A DNA stretch of 45,827 nucleotides from Herbaspirillum chlorophenolicum (GTDB taxonomy: Bacteria > Pseudomonadota > Gammaproteobacteria > Burkholderiales > Burkholderiaceae_D). This document shows, one piece after another, positions 1-5,565 of this stretch. The notes under the pieces are model-generated. The model did no database searches, was not told the origin of the DNA, and worked only from the letters and a program-made list of their open reading frames with translations. The stretch spans positions 1 through 45,827 of the forward strand of contig NZ_LFLT01000034.1 in assembly GCF_001189955.1 (NCBI RefSeq), in the 5' to 3' direction. The position numbers and the translations under genes were made by a program. Positions within the stretch are counted from its first letter, which is position 1; every line of letters begins with the position of its first letter.

Positions 1-123
1 CTTTATACGGCTACTGAGGTGTTGTTAAGTAAAAAGTCGAGGTTAGGTGGCTTCAATGCTGAGCAATTTCGGAAGCGTTTCATAACTGAATGCCAGGCCC
101 TCGGCTATCAAATAGATACCTGA
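1..123 (+). CDS. 3' end of an unidentified small protein (cut by window edge)
   Basis: The frame starting at base 1 is open for 40 codons and ends in TGA at 121-123. The visible C-terminus is hydrophilic (it ends in GYQIDT) and matches no family I recognise. It lies 47 bp before the first copy of the 24-bp motif, in the same stop-motif-start arrangement as the complete cassettes downstream, so it is probably the preceding member of the array. The start and most of the gene lie outside the window. A chance open frame cannot be excluded at this length. Confidence 0.45.
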   Translation, partial: LYTATEVLLSKKSRLGGFNAEQFRKRFITECQALGYQIDT

Positions 124-170
124 TCCTTCAGGAGCCAAGTGAAAAACTGGGCAGTCAGTGAGTGTTTGAT

Positions 171-194
171 GTCTCCAATCAGCCAGAAGCGGAC
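171..194 (+). repeat. 24-bp cassette-boundary motif, copy 1
   Basis: First copy of the direct repeat. The consensus has left arm GTCCGC, centre CGGCCA and right arm GCGGAC. This copy keeps the right half (GCCAGAAGCGGAC) and has a diverged left arm (GTCTCC). It lies 20 bp before the start codon at 215. Confidence 0.8.
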
Positions 195-214
195 TCTTTC
201 TTGCCCCAAGAACC

Positions 215-511
215 ATGAAAAAAATCATTCTAAACTGCGTCTCCGTAGAAACAGATGACGACTTCTGGAGCCTTTATTGCGAAGCTGTTCAGCCTGAAGG
301 TTCAAATATCTTTGGGCGGAATTTACACGCGTTATGGGATGCGGTGTCTGCTGGCGGCCCAGGTTGGCCTGGAGAGTGTCAAATTGAATTAATGAATGTC
401 GATGAGTTCGCAAGGCGAAATCCTCAGCTATATTCGGGGTTGCAACGTATCGCTAACGACTTACCGGAAAGTTCTCGTGTACAGATCGTTCTCACTAAAT
501 CATTGATGTGA
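215..511 (+). CDS. Barstar-like ribonuclease inhibitor (putative immunity protein)
   Basis: This 98-residue protein has the barstar-family signature around residues 32-52: FGRNLHALWDAVSAGG followed by GWPGE. It also has the short N-terminal strand (KKIILNCVS) and a C-terminal strand (RVQIVLT) expected of the fold, at about barstar length (roughly 90 residues). Barstar proteins bind and block barnase-type RNases, and relatives often serve as immunity proteins to secreted or contact-delivered toxins. No cognate RNase gene is visible in the window. No clear Shine-Dalgarno sequence precedes the ATG. It is the first complete member of the array and the only one whose fold I recognise with confidence. 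The family call is well supported; the immunity role is inference. Confidence 0.75.
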   Translation: MKKIILNCVSVETDDDFWSLYCEAVQPEGSNIFGRNLHALWDAVSAGGPGWPGECQIELMNVDEFARRNPQLYSGLQRIANDLPESSRVQIVLTKSLM

Positions 512-532
512 TTTGGCCCGCAGCATCTTATT

Positions 533-556
533 GTTCGCAATCGGCCAGACGCGGAC
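533..556 (+). repeat. 24-bp cassette-boundary motif, copy 2
   Basis: Near-consensus copy (left GTTCGC, centre CGGCCA, right GCGGAC, with one A-to-C change before the right arm). It lies 21 bp after the barstar-like stop and 18 bp before the next start codon. Confidence 0.85.
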
Positions 557-574
557 ACTGAAAAACGTCAAGCT

Positions 575-925
575 ATGTCTTTTCAATCACAACAGAATAT
601 TTCTACGATGAACCCATTCAGTCTGCTGATCCCGTTTGGACTCATTGGCCCAGCGCTTGCGGTTGGTGTCTTCGCGTATTTGTGGCGCGCCTCTCTTCCA
701 CATTTTTGGTCGTTCATTGGTATTGGAGGAGTAGCGTCATACATCCTGATGGCGACGTGCCTTACGTGGGTATTTTCTGATGTTGGCATCAGCGGCAACC
801 TATCTGGCACATCAGGGCCGGCACTTGATCCACTCGCTATACGCTATCTCTCGTTCATGCTGGCATGGCTAATCGGTAGTACCGTCATCCTGTTTCTCAC
901 ACGGCATCTTTTAGCAAAGATATAA
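575..925 (+). CDS. Small membrane protein of unknown function (cassette ORF)
   Basis: This 116-residue protein has about three hydrophobic segments: near residues 14-35 (SLLIPFGLIGPALAVGVFAYLW), 42-67 and 88-110. A polar loop rich in Gly and Ser (SGNLSGTSGP) separates the second and third. I recognise no family. The start at 575 fits the array spacing (18 bp after motif copy 2), but an internal ATG at 608 would also leave all the membrane segments. No strong ribosome site is visible at either. It lies alone between motif copies 2 and 3 and is probably an inner-membrane protein; function unknown. Confidence 0.6.
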   Translation: MSFQSQQNISTMNPFSLLIPFGLIGPALAVGVFAYLWRASLPHFWSFIGIGGVASYILMATCLTWVFSDVGISGNLSGTSGPALDPLAIRYLSFMLAWLIGSTVILFLTRHLLAKI

Positions 926-964
926 ACCGAAAATGTATGGCTGCTATAGGCGGCGGTTGCGAAC

Positions 965-988
965 GTCCGCAACCGGCCAGAAGTGGCC
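965..988 (+). repeat. 24-bp cassette-boundary motif, copy 3
   Basis: Left arm GTCCGC is intact, the centre CGGCCAGAAG is intact, and the right arm has changed to TGGCC. It lies 39 bp after the previous stop and 27 bp before the GTG start at 1016. Confidence 0.85.
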
Positions 989-1015
989 ATCATCCATATA
1001 AACTAGAAGGAAAAA

Positions 1016-1459
1016 GTGTCCGAAGAAATCAAGGGAATGGTGCAAGAGCTGATTTTTATGATTGATGTGCTCAGGAAAGTACCTGATGCATCCAACATGG
1101 CCGGCCATTTTCAAGAACTTCTTTCTATCGAACTTCAAGGGAAAAAGCCTGTTCGAAAGGGTTATTTGAAAGCCCTGCAAAAGGAATTACTCGTGATTGC
1201 CCGCGAGACGATGGAGAAAAAAAGCTGGATGTCTTTCAAGACCATCCTTGCCTTAGACGAGTTGTTTGGTGAGGCTTATCTCCAGAAGATACGAGCGGTC
1301 GGAGTAGTTCGAAGTGAAGATGAGTATCGAAAAATTCTCATCGAGTTAGACATTCTTATGCAAGCCATCGGCGAGGAGGATCGTCAACCTGAGCTGGAAA
1401 GTCTAGTTATTGACGTCAATGCGATCTTGGCAAGGGCGCCGTTTTTTGCCAATAGGTAG
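1016..1459 (+). CDS. Soluble helical protein of unknown function (cassette ORF)
   Basis: This is a 147-residue, charged and mainly helical protein with no signal peptide or membrane segment. I do not recognise the family. The GTG start is supported by a good ribosome site, AGAAGG at 1005-1010, five bases upstream, which makes it one of the best-supported translation starts in the array. Leu/Ile/Glu/Lys-rich stretches at residues 5-22, 52-64 and 106-121 suggest a helical bundle. It is the only ORF between motif copies 3 and 4, and its stop is only 9 bp before copy 4. Small acidic helical proteins are common among immunity proteins, but nothing here proves that role. Confidence 0.65.
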   Translation: MSEEIKGMVQELIFMIDVLRKVPDASNMAGHFQELLSIELQGKKPVRKGYLKALQKELLVIARETMEKKSWMSFKTILALDELFGEAYLQKIRAVGVVRSEDEYRKILIELDILMQAIGEEDRQPELESLVIDVNAILARAPFFANR

Positions 1460-1468
1460 GCGGCTAAC

Positions 1469-1492
1469 GACTGAAAACGGCCAGAAGCGGGC
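1469..1492 (+). repeat. 24-bp cassette-boundary motif, copy 4
   Basis: The core ACGGCCAGAAGCGGGC is conserved and the left arm is diverged (GACTGA). It lies 9 bp after the stop at 1459 and 37 bp before the next ATG. Confidence 0.8.
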
Positions 1493-1529
1493 GTAAGTCG
1501 GATAGCTACTCTGTTATCAGTCACCAAAC

Positions 1530-1745
1530 ATGGCCAAATACACTAAACAATTCAAAATTCATATGTTAATTGGAGGAACAATTCTTGCCGTCCTTACGGT
1601 ATTGCAACTGATGAATCTGTATTTGATCAATAATGAATCTGTTAGCCTGGCCGTATTTCGAGCGCAGCAAGCGCTCCTGATTATTGGTCTTATTAACCAA
1701 GTTTGGGGGCTGTTATATGTTCGAGGGCGTCTGCGTCGGAGATGA
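1530..1745 (+). CDS. Small two-helix membrane protein (cassette ORF)
   Basis: This 71-residue protein has two predicted membrane helices (about residues 11-32 and 43-65) and a basic C-terminus (RGRLRRR), suggesting a hairpin with both ends in the cytoplasm. No family is recognised. It starts 37 bp after motif copy 4. A 72-bp gap separates its stop from motif copy 5, the longest stop-to-motif gap among the complete units. Function unknown. Confidence 0.55.
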   Translation: MAKYTKQFKIHMLIGGTILAVLTVLQLMNLYLINNESVSLAVFRAQQALLIIGLINQVWGLLYVRGRLRRR

Positions 1746-1817
1746 GACATGAAATTTCGTGGCGTCGGGTTCTCAACTTCATCGACGGCTCGGAGAAACT
1801 GGTTGCCAAGTTCGCTA

Positions 1818-1841
1818 GTCCCCTTCCGACCATGAGCGGAC
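1818..1841 (+). repeat. 24-bp cassette-boundary motif, copy 5
   Basis: This is a more diverged copy (left GTCCCC, middle CGACCATGA, right GCGGAC), recognised by its right arm, length and position. It lies 25 bp before the ATG at 1867. Confidence 0.65.
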
Positions 1842-1866
1842 TTGATTTCATGATCAAAAAATAATA

Positions 1867-2220
1867 ATGACTCTGCTTATTTTCATATTCCCAGTAGTCG
1901 TTCCTGCGCTGATTGGAATTTGCTATTTCCTTCAAAGTAGAGACTTAGCAAAGACGCCGCGCATCGCTGTTTCCATTGCAGGACCGTTAATTTCTTTCCT
2001 GTACTTAGCTTCATTGGCGATAGGTCTCCGAGGCTACGGAAACGCAAAATTCACACAGGTGTTCTCTGCTTCCTTGATTGTTCCGTGCATATTCATCCTT
2101 TACACGTTAATAAAGTACAAAGGCCCAAAGAAGATTCACACTCTACAGGTATTCAACGTTCTGGCGCTGATTGATACGTACTTTGTAGGAACAATGGCAA
2201 TTGCAGATAATTGGTTATGA
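1867..2220 (+). CDS. Small polytopic membrane protein (cassette ORF)
   Basis: This 117-residue protein has about four hydrophobic segments (roughly residues 2-22, 33-54, 63-83 and 93-112) and a short basic loop (KYKGPKK) before the last. No family is recognised. Its TGA stop (2218-2220) overlaps the first two bases of motif copy 6, so this unit carries no spare sequence between gene and repeat. That close packing resembles cassette boundaries. Function unknown. Confidence 0.6.
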   Translation: MTLLIFIFPVVVPALIGICYFLQSRDLAKTPRIAVSIAGPLISFLYLASLAIGLRGYGNAKFTQVFSASLIVPCIFILYTLIKYKGPKKIHTLQVFNVLALIDTYFVGTMAIADNWL

Positions 2221-2242
2221 CTGCAATCGACCAAAAGTAGAC
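2219..2242 (+). repeat. 24-bp cassette-boundary motif, copy 6
   Basis: Copy with left GACTGC, then AATCGACC and a decayed right arm (GTAGAC). It overlaps the stop codon of the preceding ORF by two bases. Confidence 0.7.
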
Positions 2243-2274
2243 CAACCAAAACATATCTTAAAATGGTGTAAGCC

Positions 2275-2633
2275 ATGAATAGCAGAAGGTCTCTTTTCCT
2301 TTCTATCGAAGCGCTAGTCCTCGGTGGTCCACCATCCCTCCTGTTTTTTATGGACTTCCTTATATCTTGGGAGAGTCTCTTTATGCACTGATGGAAGGCA
2401 GCCCGACAGGAATTGTTGGAGCTGTAGCTAGGGCATGGGCGTTATTTCAGTTTTGGAAGTTGGCATTTTGTACGACTTCTCAACACATTTATCAGTTCGG
2501 CCCAGGCTTCGGTCTTGTTGTCGTCGGTTCGTTTATTGGGATTACGGTATTGCACGAAGGCATGCCATATTGGTTTTCAGCGATACTCCTCGGACTTCCC
2601 TTGATCGGGGCTATCCATTTCAGCTATGAATAG
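2275..2633 (+). pseudogene. Frameshifted membrane-protein cassette ORF
   Basis: An ORF from the ATG at 2275 (begins MNSRRSLFLSIEALVLG) runs into a stop after 38 codons. The next frame is open from about 2349 to the stop at 2633 and continues the same kind of hydrophobic protein. Adding one T to the six-T run at 2344-2349 joins the frames into a protein of about 119 residues with the junction LLFFYGLPYILGESLY, and puts the start 32 bp after motif copy 6, as in neighbouring units. It therefore looks like one membrane-protein gene broken by loss of a T, either a real mutation or a homopolymer sequencing error. A shorter product from the TTG at 2367 is less likely. Confidence 0.55.
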
Positions 2634-2668
2634 ATCTTAAGGTTCGGTTAGCTCGTTAAGCCAATCGT

Positions 2669-2692
2669 GACCGCAATCGGCTAGAAGCGGAC
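2669..2692 (+). repeat. 24-bp cassette-boundary motif, copy 7
   Basis: Close to consensus, with left GACCGC and right GCGGAC; the core reads CGGCTAGAAG. It lies 43 bp before the TTG start at 2736. Confidence 0.85.
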
Positions 2693-2735
2693 AAACTTCA
2701 GAAAGATCGCTTCATCAATAAACGAGGACACGGGA

Positions 2736-3047
2736 TTGTTAAAAACAACTTTTCTTCTTGTGTTGGTTTCCATCATCGGTGGATTTATTAGCGCGGTATT
2801 GTCCTCAACGTTGATTCATCGTCTGGGACTTCCACTTGAAAAATGGCTTCCTGGATCATCGCTCTTGTTTTTGCCGGCATATTTTCTTTCTGCCGGGTTA
2901 ATTGCACTCACTCTTTTCAAGCTCAGGAGCCGGATATCGATAAAGTTGGCACTTGTACCTGCGCTCGCAGCCGAAATTGCTGGCCCCTATTGTGGATTGA
3001 TCTTGGCTATCCCGTTTGTATGTTTTATCGCTTCTGACTGTTTCTAA
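2736..3047 (+). CDS. Small membrane protein, TTG start (cassette ORF)
   Basis: This 103-residue protein has about three hydrophobic segments (residues 4-24, 42-62 and 70-98). The first resembles an uncleaved signal anchor (TTFLLVLVSIIGGFISAVL). The TTG start is supported by GAGG at 2724-2727, eight bases upstream, and by the frame being open from there. No family is recognised. It stops 14 bp before motif copy 8. Function unknown. Confidence 0.6.
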   Translation: MLKTTFLLVLVSIIGGFISAVLSSTLIHRLGLPLEKWLPGSSLLFLPAYFLSAGLIALTLFKLRSRISIKLALVPALAAEIAGPYCGLILAIPFVCFIASDCF

Positions 3048-3061
3048 TAAGAGATAAAGCT

Positions 3062-3085
3062 GTCTTTTTTCGACCAGGAGCGGAC
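3062..3085 (+). repeat. 24-bp cassette-boundary motif, copy 8
   Basis: The right half CGACCAGGAGCGGAC is well kept; the left half has become a T run. It lies 14 bp after the previous stop and 31 bp before the ATG at 3117. Confidence 0.75.
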
Positions 3086-3116
3086 GCTCATAGTTAGCAT
3101 CTCAACTCTAAATCTT

Positions 3117-3584
3117 ATGTTATTGAACATTGAATACCGCCTTACTGGAATCGGCTGGGCAAGCTGCAAACTAGTTAGCGAAAATAGCTCCTGCCTCATT
3201 AGTGCGTCCTATCTTTCTGATGCTCTCTATAAATTAATCTCGAGCGCTATCTCTGTTTGTACCGGTGTTAACCGTATTTCATTTGGATTTGATGAAGAAC
3301 CGGGAGAGTTTCGCTGGATAATTAAACAATCAAGAATCAACGAAATAGAAATCGAAATTCGGTCATTTGAAGAGCTATGGGGCGGTAAACCAGATGAAGA
3401 CGGGGAGGTGTTGTTTCAGACGCAATGCCGTCCGATTACTTTCGCAAAACTGGTGTATGCAACTGCGCAATTGATTCTGGAAGATATTGGCGAATCTGGA
3501 TATCTTGAGAAGTGGCATGAACATCCATTTCCATCAACGGAATTTCGAGAATTGAAACGCTTGATCAATAAGCTGCCTGACTAG
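3117..3584 (+). CDS. Soluble alpha/beta protein of unknown function (cassette ORF, possible immunity protein)
   Basis: This 155-residue soluble protein is the largest in the array. It has no signal or membrane segment. Landmarks are YRLTGIGWASCKL near the start, an acidic EEPGEFRWIIKQ stretch around residue 61, EIEIEIRSFEELWGG around residue 80, and a C-terminal helical part with KWHEHPFPSTEF. The EPG-x-x-RW stretch reminds me of small hypothetical proteins found scattered beside polymorphic toxin loci, but I cannot name the family. No clear ribosome site precedes the ATG. A role as immunity protein is inference from the array context and the barstar-like gene upstream. Confidence 0.6.
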   Translation: MLLNIEYRLTGIGWASCKLVSENSSCLISASYLSDALYKLISSAISVCTGVNRISFGFDEEPGEFRWIIKQSRINEIEIEIRSFEELWGGKPDEDGEVLFQTQCRPITFAKLVYATAQLILEDIGESGYLEKWHEHPFPSTEFRELKRLINKLPD

Positions 3585-3599
3585 TGATTCTCCTTCTCG

Positions 3600-3983
3600 A
3601 TGACCGCCCATAACCGACCGGAAGCAGTCGAATGTTTACACATCAGATCAAATAAAGAGGCTTATGTCCTGTTTTTTTTATTCGTCTTTTTTATTGCGCT
3701 GCCATCCGTTCTCACAATAGGCTTCTCCTGCATCGCTTGGAGCAGTCTCAATCGACCATGGCTATTTGTCGTTCTCTCGACTATTTTCCTCAATATCTTG
3801 TACGCCCTGGTGTTGGACCTTATACCTGCGTCGTCTGGATATTTTTTAGAGTACAGGAGTCCAGCTGGCACTCCCGAAGATGAGCCATTGTTCGGCCCAT
3901 TTTTTGTATTCATGATTCAATTTTCAGTAGCCGAAATTTTGCTATTGCTAGTTGCTTGGCGCATCTTCCGCAAAGCTACTTAG
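3600..3983 (+). CDS. Small membrane protein with doubtful start or frameshift (cassette ORF)
   Basis: As sequenced, the frame is open from the ATG at 3600 to a stop at 3983 (127 residues) with about three hydrophobic segments (FFLFVFFIALPSVLTIGF, the LFVVLSTIFLNILYAL region, and the C-terminal VAEILLLLVAWRIF). However, the first nine codons would be encoded by motif copy 9. The better-placed ATG at 3664, 34 bp after the motif and preceded by AGAGG (3655-3659), is out of frame. Adding one T to the eight-T run at 3672-3679 brings it into frame as MSCFFLFVFFIAL. The gene probably starts at 3664 and carries a one-base homopolymer deletion, real or from sequencing. Family unknown. Confidence 0.5.
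   Translation: MTAHNRPEAVECLHIRSNKEAYVLFFLFVFFIALPSVLTIGFSCIAWSSLNRPWLFVVLSTIFLNILYALVLDLIPASSGYFLEYRSPAGTPEDEPLFGPFFVFMIQFSVAEILLLLVAWRIFRKAT
3606..3629 (+). repeat. 24-bp cassette-boundary motif, copy 9
   Basis: Diverged copy (GCCCATAAC, then CGACCGGAAGCAGTC), recognised by the central CGACC, the GAAGC and its spacing. It overlaps the annotated start region of the next ORF, which argues that the true start of that gene is downstream. Confidence 0.6.
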
Positions 3984-3987
3984 AAAT

Positions 3988-4011
3988 GTCCACAATCGGC
4001 CAATCAAAGAC
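3988..4011 (+). repeat. 24-bp cassette-boundary motif, copy 10 (last copy)
   Basis: The left part GTCCACAATCGGCCA is well kept and the right arm is decayed (AAAGAC). It lies 4 bp after the last cassette stop and marks the right edge of the array. The sequence beyond it changes to GC-rich chromosomal genes. Confidence 0.7.
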
Positions 4012-4070
4012 CAAACCACCGCACTTCCAACTACTTCTGAAGAACCTGCAAGCCTCGGAAACAAGAAAAC

Positions 4071-4097
4071 CTACCAAAAGTAATTTACTATTGGTAG
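4071..4097. promoter_or_regulatory. 27-bp near-perfect palindrome, likely TetR-family operator
   Basis: Outer arms CTACCAA and TTGGTAG and inner arms AGTAA and TTACT pair around a central T, with a single A-A mismatch. It lies 26 bp before the ATG at 4124 of a two-gene unit that ends in a TetR-type regulator. TetR proteins bind such palindromes and commonly repress their own operon, so this is the natural candidate operator. Confidence 0.6.
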
Positions 4098-4123
4098 ATT
4101 TCGATTCCCAAGGCAGACCAGCC

Positions 4124-4714
4124 ATGCACGCACTCATCGTTGTATCCCATCCTCTCCAGGACTCACTCACCCACACCATTGCCCAGCGCCTTGCCCAAGG
4201 AATCGTTGACTCGGGTACCCTGGATTCCGTCGAGATTGCCGATCTCGCCGCGGAAGGGTTCGACCCACGTTTCACTCAAACCGACATTGAACTCCATCTC
4301 GGGAAGTCCGCTGCGGCCGGCGATGTCGCCGCCGAGCATGCCCGGCTTGACCGCGCAGATGCGCTGGTGCTGGTTTATCCCGTCTATTGGTGGTCATTCC
4401 CGGCACTGCTTAAAGGTTGGATCGATCGCGTATTCACGCGCGGATGGGCCTATGATGAAAATGCCGATGGCAAGCTGGAGAAAAAGCTTTCCCGTCTGGC
4501 TGTGCACCAGATCGCCATCGGCGGCGCCGATCAGCGAACCTATGCCAGGCATGGCTACTTTGGCTCCATGAAGAACCAGGTCGATCACGGCATCTTCGGT
4601 TATTGTGGTGCCCGCGTCATCGGCTCCGAGCTGCTGCTTTCCTCGGAACGCGATTTCCCTGCTTCGCATCTCGATACGGCGTATGCGTATGGCAGCAGGA
4701 TCTTTAAGCAATGA
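4124..4714 (+). CDS. Flavodoxin-fold NAD(P)H:quinone oxidoreductase family protein
   Basis: This 196-residue protein belongs to the NQO/MdaB/KefF-like family, which uses FMN or FAD and NAD(P)H for two-electron reduction of quinones or other electrophiles. Evidence: the N-terminal strand MHALIVVSHP with a phosphate-loop-like SLT (residues 14-16), the central LVLVYPVYWWSFPALLKGWIDRVFTRGWAY signature at about residues 84-113, and an acidic KLEKKL region. The ATG at 4124 was chosen over upstream in-frame codons because the conserved strand begins there. The frame overlaps a TetR regulator by four bases (ATGA), so the two are co-translated. The 27-bp palindrome at 4071-4097 probably controls both. 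The substrate is unknown. Confidence 0.85.
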   Translation: MHALIVVSHPLQDSLTHTIAQRLAQGIVDSGTLDSVEIADLAAEGFDPRFTQTDIELHLGKSAAAGDVAAEHARLDRADALVLVYPVYWWSFPALLKGWIDRVFTRGWAYDENADGKLEKKLSRLAVHQIAIGGADQRTYARHGYFGSMKNQVDHGIFGYCGARVIGSELLLSSERDFPASHLDTAYAYGSRIFKQ

Positions 4715-5343
4715 CAACGACACGAATGCCCAAACCAACAAAGCCCAAGGCTTCACCGAAAACCATTCCACGCCAGCGCCTGGCGCGGCCGGAGCGAGGA
4801 CGCCAGCTCCTGGATATTTCCTGGAAATTGATCGGCGATGAAGGCACGGATGCGCTGACGCTGGGGCGCGTTGCCGAAGTAGCCGGGGTATCCAAACCCG
4901 TCGTGTACGAACATTTCGGTACACGCAACGGATTGCTGGCTGCCCTTTACCAGGATTTCGACATCCTGCAGACCGAGCGCATCGACGCCTCGGTTGCAGC
5001 TGCACGCCCCGAGTTGAATGACAAGGCAGGCATCATTGCTTCAAGCTACGTCGCGTGCGTATTGACCCAGGGGCGGGAGATTCCTGGCGTGCTGGCCGCC
5101 TTGAGCGGCTCGCCGGAACTGGCCACACTGAAAAGGCAATATCAGAAGGCCTTCATCGGAAAGTGCCACGATGCACTCGCTGCGTTTGCCGGCACAAGGG
5201 GAATTCCGGCGGCGGCCATGTGGGCGATGCTTGGCGCCGCCGAATCGTTGTCCAACGCAGCCCTTGCCGGCGACATTACGCAAGAACAGGCTACCGCTGA
5301 ATTGCAGCAGACTATTCTGGGGATGGTCGCCAGGAGCCAATGA
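4711..5343 (+). CDS. TetR/AcrR-family transcriptional regulator
   Basis: This 210-residue protein has a TetR N-terminal helix-turn-helix at about residues 30-76 (LTLGRVAEVAGVSKPVVYEHFGTRNGLLAALY) and a variable ligand-binding C-terminus containing SPELATLKRQY. A basic N-terminal extension rich in Lys and Pro precedes the domain. Its start overlaps the stop of the quinone reductase (ATGA), indicating one transcript. By family, it probably represses that unit and releases DNA when an electrophile or quinone-like ligand binds. The palindrome at 4071-4097 is the candidate site. Confidence 0.85.
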   Translation: MTTTRMPKPTKPKASPKTIPRQRLARPERGRQLLDISWKLIGDEGTDALTLGRVAEVAGVSKPVVYEHFGTRNGLLAALYQDFDILQTERIDASVAAARPELNDKAGIIASSYVACVLTQGREIPGVLAALSGSPELATLKRQYQKAFIGKCHDALAAFAGTRGIPAAAMWAMLGAAESLSNAALAGDITQEQATAELQQTILGMVARSQ

Positions 5344-5565
5344 TGCGTGATCCGATGCGGATTTCGCTGGCACGCGCCAATCTCTTCCCGCATCACTTCA
5401 AAATAATTTCTCCAATTACCCTTATCCGGATTTTCAAAAACATTTTTTTGATAATAAATCCAGGTATTTTTCATTATCCAAGCTGCTTCGCCGATGGGAT
5501 ACTGCAGCGCGCAGTCAGGGAAAACCTTCCCTCGAATCATCCTCATTACGCAAGGTGAAACCGTC

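Noticed and set aside
2435..2629. A 64-codon frame inside the frameshifted cassette
   Set aside because: It is rich in Arg with no fold signature; the overlapping frame continues the hydrophobic protein begun at 2275 and is more plausible.
171..4011. Classical integron attC sites between the small ORFs
   Set aside because: I looked for the paired R''/R' core sites (RYYYAAC and GTTRRRY) around the repeats. Isolated fragments such as GCTAACG near 1463 and GGTTAGC near 2646 occur, but not a consistent pair at each boundary, and no integrase is visible. The repeat is reported as its own motif instead.
171..4011. CRISPR-like array
   Set aside because: The repeats are 24 bp but spaced 349-544 bp apart with ORFs between them, and no cas genes are present.
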